Source: Eutreptiella sp. 'Long Island Sound 2002' (Eukaryota; Euglenozoa; Euglenophyceae; Eutreptiales; Eutreptiaceae). Taken from it: a DNA stretch of 64,000 bases. This document shows positions 32,491 to 43,800 of this stretch, piece after piece. A program made the translations under genes and the position numbers. The notes under the pieces were generated by a model. It was not told where the DNA came from. It did not search any database and was given only the letters and a program-made list of their open reading frames with translations. The stretch is taken from positions 35,294,497 to 35,358,496 of the forward strand of contig OZ038388.1 in the NCBI GenBank assembly GCA_964036045.1. Direction: 5' to 3'. Every line of letters starts with the position of its first letter. Position 1 is the stretch's first letter.

Positions 32491-33592
32491 CGGAAGAGGT
32501 AAAGGTTGCCTCGGCCTCATGCCCTTCCAGATTTTTATGAGGTCGCAAATCTTTAACTACTCCATCAGAGAGGGGCCGCAGCAAAGTAATCACTGGGTGC
32601 ACGAAGCTCTAGTGTCCAAAAAAATCAACTGGCTGCAAGTGGCGTTTGTTGACGCAGTGTATGCGCTGGGGGGTAGGTGCCACGGTTTCGGTCCCTGGAA
32701 TCCCTGCCCAGTCCGCTCTCTGCGAACAGGTGAGGTATTGTATGTAGAATTTAACTCTGGGTGGCACGCAGGACATGTCCTGAGAAAAGTCAACGAAACT
32801 ACAGCCCTTGTTCAGTTCCACTCAGACAATTCTCAGTTTCATGTTCACGACAAGATACATACCTTTGCTCTCCACCCACCAGCCCACATTGGCCCCTCAC
32901 TCGCCCCTCGGGAGCTCCATTCGTCCCTTGCCCCTCCACTCAGCACACTTCCTCTACCTCTCCCCGTGTATCCGTTCCCATACAGATCAACCCCAGTGGG
33001 ATCAAGTGAGGAAAGGCACTTGTTTAAGTTCCACGACACCCTCCCTCCACTTCAGGTCTCTGACTTGCGCGTGTGGGGTTGTACTAGTGTGGTGGTTCAG
33101 GCGTTAGAACATCCACAGTCCACACAGTGACTGTGGGTCTACATTGACGGGTCGTGGGACGACCCTCTGGCAGGATCTGCAGCGGTTTTGGTGTGGCCTG
33201 ATGGACTGGTCCTGGTCCTGGCTATCCCATGCCCATACGACAGTAGCAAAGATGCCGAGTTTTGGGCCTTCGTCCAAGTACTTAGATACCTCACCTCGGT
33301 AGGATTCACAGGCACAGTTTCCATTTGCATTGATAACTCTCAGCTAGTTACCTGCGTTGATTGGGACCTGTCGGGGACCCCAATTCCACCCGCTTCCATG
33401 TCCACGCAAAGTACATGGCAGAAAGTTGTCCACAGTGTCCTGGAGTCTGTCAAGTTTAGTGTGGGTGTGGGCTGATTAAAGTCGCACGTCGGCTTTGCCG
33501 GCAATGAGCTAGCGGACGCCTTCGCAAAGTATACGTCATATGCTTGCAGAGTTCAGCATCAGCACCTCCAACACCCCAGCACCTACACCATC
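32438..33592 (+). pseudogene. LINE ORF2 C-terminal part: Tudor-like segment and RNase H
   Basis: One frame runs through two TGA codons (33128-33130 and 33473-33475). Near 32719-32880 it encodes GEVLYVEFNSGWHAGHVLRK, then ALVQFHSDNSQFHVHD, a pattern like a Tudor/SH3-type barrel. From about 33130 it encodes RNase H: VYIDGSWDD (Asp), DAEFWAFVQ (Glu), SICIDNSQL (Asp) and KSHVGFAGNELADAFAKY (the conserved HVG-GNE-AD block). All four carboxylates expected for RNase H are present. The RNase H call is firm; the Tudor-like call is inferred from pattern only. Confidence 0.75.
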
Positions 33593-33780
33593 ACCTTTGA
33601 GGGAAACCCTTGTGTGCATAAATTTAGTGGCGCCTGACGTAAACGCCTGTACCCCAGACATGAAAATATCGGAGCGCTACAGATTTGACTGGTTGAGCCA
33701 CTATTCGTGGTTCAGTTCTTTTGCGGCCAAGTGGGTCATGGGCGTAAAGGGAGAGTTGGGCTCGTCCCCCCTTTTGGGAT

Positions 33781-34122
33781 ATGGCAGATAGACAATGCCC
33801 TGACTGTGGTAAGCACCACCCCCTTGATTTGGCTTCTCGTGTGGCCTTCTGTGACCTTTTTTTTACCCATAGAGATTGTATGGCAGATGCGTGGGGTACC
33901 AACCTCGCCACACGTGTCCATCAATTGCTTCAAGGGCCTCGTTCAGTGGGTGAGTTACGTAACTTCGCCCGCACACCGGTCCCTAATTCCCTCCTTGCCT
34001 CCCTCGCGCCCGACAGAGAAGGAAAACGCTTGTTGCGTGAAGCCCTGCCGCAGAGACGCCGTGCCCTGACCACGATTATTCAAAGAGGTCTGCAAACACA
34101 GGCGAACCCACCCGCTGCCTGA
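33781..34122 (+). pseudogene. LINE C-terminal zinc-knuckle region
   Basis: The frame begins RQCPDCGKHHPLD and has VAFCDLFFTHRDC, giving a CxxC plus H and C ligand arrangement (Cys-Cys-His-Cys) as found at the C-terminus of many LINE ORF2 proteins. It is in a different frame from the sequence before it (ISERYRFDWLSHYSW near 33662), so at least one frameshift separates them. A basic tail (QRRRALTTIIQRG) ends at TGA 34120-34122. Confidence 0.6.
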
Positions 34123-35200
34123 CCCCCTTCCCCCTCCACTGGGCGCTAATTTGTTCCACGTATCTCACGGCCCTTACAGCACATCCACAGGCGCCAAAGA
34201 GAAACATATCCCATCATACCGCCCTCCACAACCTATTCCCCGCTCAGTCCAACACATCCATCCACAGCACAACAGGGGGCGCAAGAGATCCATTAGTAGT
34301 GAACCTCCAGCACCGAGGAAAAAACCTGGCAAACAGCCCGCCACACGACCATAGCGAGGCCCGAGACCACAAGAGCGACGTCGCCAAGCATCCATTCACA
34401 ACTTCCTGAATTCCTCTGGACAATAATTTTGAACCTACCAATTGTTCTCCTTCCATAGTGCTCGTCTCAGCCTAGATCAATCATTTTCTGCCTTACTGGC
34501 GACTTTTTGTCCCTGTTAACGAGAGTTCTTGTGGCGCGCCAGCTCACACATCACTACTGCTACAAAACAAACAACCCCTGCGTGCGCGTGGACGCCGGCT
34601 GCTTCAGCTCAGGGAAGCTGATATGCCCTCACTCACCCCCAACCCTTTGAGCCCTTGTTCGTCCTGCACCTTATCTGGTCTCCCCTTCAGGTCGGAGAAC
34701 ATGCAGTACAATTACAGAGCCATGCTGAGACCAACTGGACATCTTAAACTAAATCAAGATGGCCCCACACAGGACGTCAGATCTCAGATCCCTGCCGTGG
34801 ACTGGTACTACTGACAGCTCGTTTGCAGACTTGCTCATCCGGCTCAGTGCCTCGAACAACCCCCCAAAATAGCCCAGCAGGCTTCGTCGTGTCACCCTGC
34901 ACTGTACCCTTGTGCCCCCCCCACACCCTTCCACCACAGCCCTGTGCCACCGGCCCGGACGAGCAGTCCATTGTTCATCACAGCATGCTGGTATAAACCT
35001 CATCAAACCCCTTTCGATAAAAACATGCGGGTCAAATCTCTGATTTGGTTTTCTTTTTCTGTTGTCACGTCCATACCACGATCTCTGATTGTTTCCTCTC
35101 TTTTGTGCCGTGCCACTGCCCTTGATTCCCTCCCTACTTTCCCCTCACGCCCAACACGGCCCTGCACGCCCAACCCAGCGTTGATTGTCCTGCACCAGCA
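34123..35200. other. LINE 3' flank, otherwise unassigned
   Basis: Pro- and Arg-rich short frames just after the zinc knuckle may be LINE 3' UTR. No A-rich tail or short-repeat tail marks its end. The last bases, GCACCAGCAGAAGTAGGGC, run directly into the first satellite monomer, whose normal junction reads CAGCACATCGGAAGTAGGGC. Confidence 0.4.
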
Positions 35201-35242
35201 GAAGTAGGGCAGAAGCTAGACTAGGGGATGGATCGTGAGTCG

Positions 35243-35292
35243 TAGCCCAGTGAGGGCCTCCGGGTGCTCTAGGGTTGCAGGTTCCCCATACC
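35243..35292 (+). promoter_or_regulatory. tRNA-like A box and damaged B box in satellite monomer
   Basis: TAGCCCAGTGAGG matches the Pol III A-box pattern and contains a GCCC/GGGC D-stem. Starting 37 nt downstream, GGTTGCAGGTTCCCCATACCC resembles a tRNA T arm (usual form GGTTGCAGGTTCGA), but the invariant GA after GGTTC is CC. The same arrangement occurs in every monomer; coordinates are for the first. Transcription by Pol III is doubtful given the B-box change. Confidence 0.35.
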
Positions 35293-38200
35293 CGACATCT
35301 CGCCATGCTTGACCCCGGGTGCCGTTACCGATCCCTCCCCCACGTCACCAAACTCAAGACAGCGAGTTACAGCGGCGCACTGGCGCGAACCCCCTGCAGA
35401 CGAACCCCCTCAATTTTTACTTCTCTCTGCCACACTGAAAGCAACAGGGCAGTTCTGACAACTCTGGCACGAGTCGCTTTGCGCAGTGGTCGTTTCAGCA
35501 CATCGGAAGTAGGGCAGAAGCTAGACTAGGGGATGGATCGTGAGTCGTGGCCCAGTGAGGGCCTCCGGGTGCTCTAGGGTTGCAGGTTCCCCATACCCGA
35601 CATCTAGCCATGCTTGACCCCGGGTGCCGTTACCGATCCCTCCCCCATGTCACCGACCTCAAGACAGCGAGTTACAGCGGCGCACTGGTGCAAAGCCCCC
35701 TGCAGATGAAACCCCTCAATTTTCACTTCTCTCTGCCACACTGAAAGCAACAGGGCAGTTCTGACAACTCTGGCACGAGTCGCTTTGCGCAGTGGTCGTT
35801 TCAGCACATCGGAAGTAGGGCAGAAGCTAGACTAGGGGATGGATCGTGAGTCGTAGCCCAGTGAGGGCCTCCGGGTGCTCTAGGGTTGCAGGTTCCCCAT
35901 ACCCGACATCTCGCCATGCTTGACCCCGGGTGCCGTTACCGATCCCTCCCCCATGTCACCGACCTCAAGACAGCGAGTTACAGCGGCGCACTGGTGCAAA
36001 GCCCCCTGCAGACGAACCCCCTCAATTTTCACTTCTCTCTGCCACACTGAAAGCAACAGGGCAGTTCTGACAACTCTGGCACGAGTCGCTTTGCGCAGTG
36101 GTCGTTTCAGCACATCGGAAGTAGGGCAGAAGCTAGACTAGGGGATGGATCGTGAGTCGTAGCCCAGTGAGGGCCTCCGGGTGCTCTAGGGTTGCAGGTT
36201 CCCCATACCCGACATCTAGCCATGCTTGACCCCGGGTGCCGTTACCGATCCCCCCCCCCACGTCACCGACCTCAAGACAGCGAGTTACAGCGGCGCACTG
36301 GCGCAAAACCCCCTGTAGACGAAACCCCTCAATTTTCACTTCTCTCTGCCACACTGAAAGCAACAGGGCAGTTCTGACAACTCTGGCACGAGTCGCTTTG
36401 CGCAGTGGTCGTTTCAGCACATCGGAAGTAGGGCAGAAGCTAGACTAGGGGATGGATCGTGAGTCGTAGCCCAGTGAGGGCCTCCGGGTGCTCTAGGGTT
36501 GCAGGTTCCCCATACCCGACATCTAGCCATGCTTGACCCCGGGTGCCGTTACCGATCCCTCCCCCACGTCACCGACCTCAAGACAGCGAGTTACAGCGGC
36601 GCACTGGCGCAAAACCCCCTGCAGATGAAACCCTTCAATTTTCACTTCTCTCTGCCACACTGAAAGCAACAGGGCAGTTCTGACAACTCTGGCACGAGTC
36701 GCTTTGCGCAGTGGTCGTTTCAGCACATCGGAAGTAGGGCAGAAGCTAGACTAGGGGATGGATCGTGAGTCGTAGCCCAGTGAGGGCCTCCGGGTGCTCT
36801 AGGGTTGCAGGTTCCCCATACCCGACATCTAGCCATGCTTGACCCCGGGTGCCGTTACCGATCCCTCCCCCACGTCACCGACCTCAAGACAGCGAGTTAC
36901 AGCGGCGCACTGGCGCAAAACCCCTTGCAGATGAAACCCCTCAATTTTCACTTCTCTCTGCCACACTGAAAGCAACAGGGCAGTTCTGACAACTCTGGCA
37001 CGAGTCGCTTTGCGCAGTGGTCGTTTCAGCACATCGGAAGTAGGGCAAAAGCTAGACTAGGGGATGGATCGTGAGTCGTAGCCCAGTGATGGCCTCCGGG
37101 TGCTCTAGGGTTGTAGGTTCCCCATACCCGACATCTCGCCATTCTAGACCCCGGGTGCCGTTACCGACCCCCCCCCCACGTCACCGACCTCAAGACAGCG
37201 AGTTACAGCGGCGCACTGGTGCAAAGCCCCCTGCAGACGAAACCCCTCAATTTTCACTTCTCTCTGCCACACTGAAAGCAACCGGGCAGTTCTGACAACT
37301 CTGGCACGAGTAGCTTTGCGTAGTGGTCGTTTCAGCACATCGGAAGTAGGGCAGAAGCTAGACTAGGGGATGGATCGTGAGTCGTAGCCCAATGAGGGCC
37401 TCCGGGTGCTCTAGGGTTGCAGGTTCCCCATACCCGACATCTAGCCATGCTTGACCCCGGGTGCCGTTACCGATCCCTCCCCCACGTCACCGACCTCAAG
37501 ACAGCGAGTTACAGCGGCGCACTGGCGCAAAACCCCCTGCAGATGAAACCCTTCAATTTTCACTTCTCTCTGCCACACTGAAAGCAACAGGGCAGTTCTG
37601 ACAACTCTGGCACGAGTCGCTTTGCGCAGTGGTCGTTTCAGCACATCGGAAGTAGGGCAGAAGCTAGACTAGGGGATGGATCGTGAGTCGTAGCCCAGTG
37701 AGGGCCTCCGGGTGCTCTAGGGTTGCAGGTTCCCCATACCCGACATCTAGCCATGCTAGACCCCGGGTGCCGTTACCGATCCCTCCCCCACGTCACCGAC
37801 CTCAAGACAGCGAGTTACAGCGGCGCACTGGCGCAAAACCCGCTGCAGATGAAACCCCTCAATTTTCACTTCTCTCTGCCACACTGAAAGCAACAGGGCA
37901 GTTCTGACAACTCTGGCACGAGTAGCTTTGCGTAGTGGTCGTTTCAGCACATCGGAAGTAGGGCAGAAGCTAGACTAGGGGATGGATCGTGAGTCGTAGC
38001 CCAGTGAGGGCCTCCGGGTGCTCTAGGGTTGCAGGCTCCCCATACCCGACATCTAGCCATGCTTGACCCCGGGTGCCGTTACCGATCCCTCCCCCACGTC
38101 ACCGACCTCAAGACAGCGAGTTACAGCGGTGCACTGGCGCAAAACCCCCTGCAGATGAAACCCTTCAATTTTCACTTCTCTCTGCCACACTGAAAGCAAC

Positions 38201-40815
38201 AGGGCAGTTCTGACAACTCTGGCACGAGTCGCTTTGCGCAGTGGTCGTTTCAGCACATCGGAAGTAGGGCAGAAGCTAGACTAGGGGATGGATCGTGAGT
38301 CGTAGCCTAGTGAGGGCCTCCGGGTGCTCTAGGGTTGCAGGTTCCCCATACCCGACATCTAGCCATGCTTGACCCCGGGTGCCGTTACCGATCCCTCCCC
38401 CACGTCACCGACCTCAAGACAGCGAGTTACAGCGGCGCACTGGCGCAAAACCCCCTGCAGATGAAACCCCTCAATTTTCACTTCTCTCTGCCACACTGAA
38501 AGCAACAGGGCAGTTCTGACAACTCTGGCACGAGTAGCTTTGCGTAGTGGTCGTTTCAGCACATCGGAAGTAGGGCAGAAGCTAGACTAGGGGATGGATC
38601 GTGAGTCGTAGCCCAGTGAGGGCCTCCGGGTGCTCTAGGGTTGCAGGTTCCCCATACCCGACATCTAGCCATGCTTGACCCCGGGTGCCGTTACCGATCC
38701 CTCCCCCACGTCACCGACCTCAAGACAGCAAGTTACAGCGGTGCACTGGCGCAAATCCCCCTGCAGATGAAATCCTTCAATTTTCACTTCTCTCTGCCAC
38801 ACTGAAAGCAACAGGGCAGTTCTGACAACTCTGGCACGAGTCGCTTTGCGCAGTGGTCGTTTCAGCACATCGGAAGTAGGGCAGAAGCTAGACTAGGGGA
38901 TGGATCGTGAGTCGTAGCCTAGTGAGGGCCTCCGGGTGCTCTAGGGTTGCAGGTTCCCCATACCCGACATCTAGCCATGCTTGACCCCGGGTGCCGTTAC
39001 CGATCCCTCCCCCACGTCACCGACCTCAAGACAGCGAGTTACAGCGGCGCACTGGCGCAAAACCCCTTGCAGATGAAACCCCTCAATTTTCACTTCTCTC
39101 TGCCACACTGAAAGCAACAGGGCAGTTCTGACAACTCTAGCACGAGTCGCTTTGCGCAGTGGTCGTTTCAGCACATCGGAAGTAGGGCAGAAGCTAGACT
39201 AGGGGATGGATCGTGAGTCGTAGCCCAGTGAGGGCCTCCGGGTGCTCTAGGGTTGCAGGTTCCCCATACCCGACATCTAGCCATGCTAGACCCCGGGTGC
39301 CGTTACCGATCCCTCCCCCACGTCACCGACCTCAAGACAGCGAGTTACAGCGGCGCACTGGCGCAAAACCCGCTGCAGATGAAACCCCTCAATTTTCACT
39401 TCTCTCTGCCACACTGAAAGCAACAGGGCAGTTCTGACAACTCTGGCACGAGTAGCTTTGCGTAGTGGTCGTTTCAGCACATCGGAAGTAGGGCAGAAGC
39501 TAGACTAGGGGATGGATCGTGAGTCGTAGCCCAGTGAGGGCCTCCGGGTGCTCTAGGGTTGCAGGTTCCCCATACCCGACATCTAGCCATGCTTGACCCC
39601 GGGTGCCGTTACCGATCCCTCCCCCACGTCACCGACCTCAAGACAGCGAGTTACAGCGGTGCACTGGCGCAAAACCCCCTGCAGATGAAACCCTTCAATT
39701 TTCACTTCTCTCTGCCACACTGAAAGCAACAGGGCAGTTCTGACAACTCTGGCACGAGTCGCTTTGCGCAGTGGTCGTTTCAGCACATCGGAAGTAGGGC
39801 AGAAGCTAGACTAGGGGATGGATCGTGAGTCGTAGCCTAGTGAGGGCCTCCGGGTGCTCTAGGGTTGCAGGTTCCCCATACCCGACATCTAGCCATGCTT
39901 GACCCCGGGTGCCGTTACCGATCCCTCCCCCACGTCACCGACCTCAAGACAGCGAGTTACAGCGGCGCACTGGCGCAAAACCCCCTGCAGATGAAACCCC
40001 TCAATTTTCACTTCTCTCTGCCACACTGAAAGCAACAGGGCAGTTCTGACAACTCTGGCACGAGTAGCTTTGCGTAGTGGTCGTTTCAGCACATCGGAAG
40101 TAGGGCAGAAGCTAGACTAGGGGATGGATCGTGAGTCGTAGCCCAGTGAGGGCCTCGGGGTGCTCTAGGGTTGCAGGTTCCCCATACCCGACATCTAGCC
40201 ATGCTTGACCCCGGGTGCCGTTACCGATCCCTCCCCCACGTCACCGACCTCAAGACAGCGAGTTACAGCGGTGCACTGGCGCAAAACCCCCTGCAGATGA
40301 AACCCTTCAATTTTCACTTCTCTCTGCCACACTGAAAGCAACAGGGCAGTTCTGACAACTCTGGCACGAGTCGCTTTGCGCAGTGGTCGTTTCAGCACAT
40401 CGGAAGTAGGGCAGAAGCTAGACTAGGGGATGGATCGTGAGTCGTAGCCTAGTGAGGGCCTCCGGGTGCTCTAGGGTTGCAGGTTCCCCATACCCGACAT
40501 CTAGCCATGCTTGACCCCGGGTGCCGTTACCGATCCCTCCCCCACGTCACCGACCTCAAGACAGCGAGTTACAGCGGCGCACTGGCGCAAAACCCCTTGC
40601 AGATGAAACCCTTCAATTTTCACTTCTCTCTGCCACACTGAAAGCAACAGGGCAGTTCTGACAACTCTGGCACGAGTCGCTTTGCGCAGTGGTCGTTTCA
40701 GCACATCGGAAGTAGGGCAAAAGCTAGACTAGGGGATGCATCGTGAGTCGTAGCCCAGTGAGGGCCTCCGGGTGCTCTAGGGTTGCAGGTTCCCCATACC
40801 CGACATCTAGCCATG

Positions 40816-43800
40816 CTAGACCCCGGATGCCGTTACCGATCCCTCCCCCACGTCACCGACCTCAAGACAGCGAGTTACAGCGGCGCACTGGCGCAAAACC
40901 CCCTGCAGACGAACCCCCTCAATTTTCACTTCTCTCTGCCACACTGAAAACAACAGGGCAGTTCTGACAACTCTGGCACGAGTCGCTTTGCGCAGTGGTC
41001 GTTTCAGCACATCGGAAGTAGGGCAGAAGCTAGACTAGGGGATGGATCGTGAGTCGTAGCCCAGTGAGGGCCTCCGGGTGCTCTAGGGTTGCAGGTTCCC
41101 CATACCCGACATCTAGCCATGCTTGACCCCGGGTGCCGTTACCGATCCCTCCCCCATGTCACCGACCTCAAGACAGCGAGTTACAGCGGCGCACTGGCGC
41201 AAAACCCCCTGCAGATGAAACCCCTCAATTTTCACTTCTCTCTGCCACACTGAAAGCAACAGGGCAGTTCTGACAACTCTGGCACGAGTAGCTTTGCGTA
41301 GTGGTCGTTTCAGCACATCGGAAGTAGGGCAGAAGCTAGACTAGGGGATGGATCGTGAGTCGTAGCCCAGTGAGGGCCTCCGGGTGCTCTAGGGTTGCAG
41401 GTTCCCCATACCCGACATCTAGCCATGCTTGACCCCGGGTGCCGTTACCGATCCCTCCCCCATGTCACCGACCTCAAGACAGCGAGTTACAGCGGCGCAC
41501 TGGCGCAAAACCCCCTGCAGATGAAACCCCTCAATTTTCACTTCTCTCTGCCACACTGAAAACAACAGGGCAGTTCTGACAACTCTGGCACGAGTCACTT
41601 AGCGCAGTGGTCGTTTCAGCACATCGGAAGTAGGGCAGAAGCTAGACTAGGGGATGGATCGTGAGTCGTAGCCCAGTGAGGGCCTCCGGGTGCTCTAGGG
41701 TTGCAGGTTCCCCATACCCGACATCTAGCCATGCTTGACCCCGGGTGCCGTTACCGATCCCTCCCCCACGTCACCGACCTCAAGACAGCGAGTTACAGCG
41801 GCGCACTGGCGCAAATCCCCCTGCAGATGAAACCCTTCAATTTTCACTTCTCTCTGCCACACTGAAAGCAACAGGGCAGTTCTGACAACTCTGGCACGAG
41901 TCGCTTTGCGTAGTGGTCGTTTCAGCACATCGGAAGTAGGGCAGAAGCTAGACTAGGGGATGGATCGTGAGTCGTAGCCCAGTGAGGGCCTCCGGGTGCT
42001 CTAGGGTTGCAGGTTCCCCATACCCGACATCTAGCCATGCTTGACCCCGGGTGCCGTTACCGATCCCTCCCCCACGTCACCGACCTCAAGACAGCGAGTT
42101 ACAGCGGCGCACTGGCGCAAAACCCCCTGCAGACGAACCCCCTCAATTTTCACTTCTCTCTGCCACACTGAAAACAACAGGGCAGTTCTGACAACTCTGG
42201 CACGAGTCGCTTTGCGCAGTGGTCGTTTCAGCACATCGGAAGTAGGGCAGAAGCTAGACTAGGGGATGGATCGTGAGTCGTAGCCCAGTGAGGGCCTCCG
42301 GGTGCTCTAGGGTTGCAGGTTCCCCATACCCGACATCTAGCCATGCTTGACCCCGGGTGCCGTTACCGATCCCTCCCCCATGTCACCGACCTCAAGACAG
42401 CGAGTTACAGCGGCGCACTGGCGCAAAACCCCCTGCAGATGAAACCCTTCAATTTTCACTTCTCTCTGCCACACTGAAAGCAACAGGGCAGTTCTGACAA
42501 CTCTGGCACGAGTCGCTTTGCGCAGTGGTCGTTTCAGCACATCGGAAGTAGGGCAGAAGCTAGACTAGGGGATGGATCGTGAGTCGTAGCCCAGTGAGGG
42601 CCTCCGGGTGCTCTAGGGTTGCAGGTTCCCCATACCCGACATCTAGCCATGCTAGACCCCGGGTGCCGTTACCGATCCCTCCCCCACGTCACCGACCTCA
42701 AGACAGCGAGTTACAGCGGTGCACTGGCGCGAAACCCCCTGCAGATGAAACCCTTCAATTTTCACTTCTCTCTGCCACACTGAAAGCAACAGGGCAGTTC
42801 TGACAACTCTGGCACGAGTCGCTTTGCGCAGTGGTCGTTTCAGCACATCGGAAGTAGGGCAGAAGCTAGACTAGGGGATGGATCGTGAGTCGTAGCCTAG
42901 TGAGGGCCTCCGGGTGCTCTAGGGTTGCAGGTTCCCCATACCCGACATCTAGCCATGCTTGACCCCGGGTGCCGTTACCGATCCCTCCCCCACGTCACCG
43001 ACCTCAAGACAGCGAGTTACAGCGGCGCACTGGCGCAAAACCCCCTGCAGATGAAACCCCTCAATTTTCACTTCTCTCTGCCACACTGAAAGCAACAGGG
43101 CAGTTCTGACAACTCTGGCACGAGTAGCTTTGCGTAGTGGTCGTTTCAGCACATCGGAAGTAGGGCAGAAGCTAGACTAGGGGATTGATCGTGAGTCGTA
43201 GCCCAGTGAGGGCCTCCGGGTGCTCTAGGGTTGCAGGTTCCCCATACCCGACATCTAGCCATGCTTGACCCCGGGTGCCGTTACCGATCCCTCCCCCACG
43301 TCACCGACCTCAAGACAGCGAGTTACAGCGGTGCACTGGCGCAAAACCCCCTGCAGATGAAACCCTTCAATTTTCACTTCTCTCTGCCACACTGAAAGCA
43401 ACAGGGCAGTTCTGACAACTCTGGCACGAGTCGCTTTGCGCAGTGGTCGTTTCAGCACATCGGAAGTAGGGCAGAAGCTAGACTAGGGGATGGATCGTGA
43501 GTCGTAGCCTAGTGAGGGCCTCCGGGTGCTCTAGGGTTGCAGGTTCCCCATATCCGACATCTAGCCATGCTTGACCCCGGGTGCCGTTACCGATCCCTCC
43601 CCCACGTCACCGACCTCAAGACAGCGAGTTACAGCGGCGCACTGGCGCAAAACCCCTTGCAGATGAAACCCCTCAATTTTCACTTCTCTCTGCCACACTG
43701 AAAGCAACAGGGCAGTTCTGACAACTCTGGCACGAGTCGCTTTGCGCAGTGGTCGTTTCAGCACATCGGAAGTAGGGCAAAAGCTAGACTAGGGGATGGA

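Larger units (their letters stand above)
29783..34122 (+). mobile_element. APE-type LINE with RNase H domain, dead copy
   Basis: The order of apurinic-like endonuclease, reverse transcriptase, RNase H and a C-terminal zinc knuckle identifies an ORF2 of a non-LTR retrotransposon of the RNase H-bearing (I/Tad-like) group. The coding capacity is spread over several frames with frameshifts near 30500, 30650, 31865, 31960 and 33600, plus TGA codons at 31760, 33128 and 33473, so the copy is inactive. ORF1, the 5' end and an A-rich tail were not identified. The satellite array begins about 1.1 kb past the last coding piece. Confidence 0.85.

Noticed and set aside
1937-33475. Reassignment of TGA as a sense codon
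   Set aside because: In-frame TGA is common in the decayed genes, but it falls at positions expected to be Gly, Leu or Trp by family comparison, and TAG and TAA interruptions occur too. Simple decay explains it.
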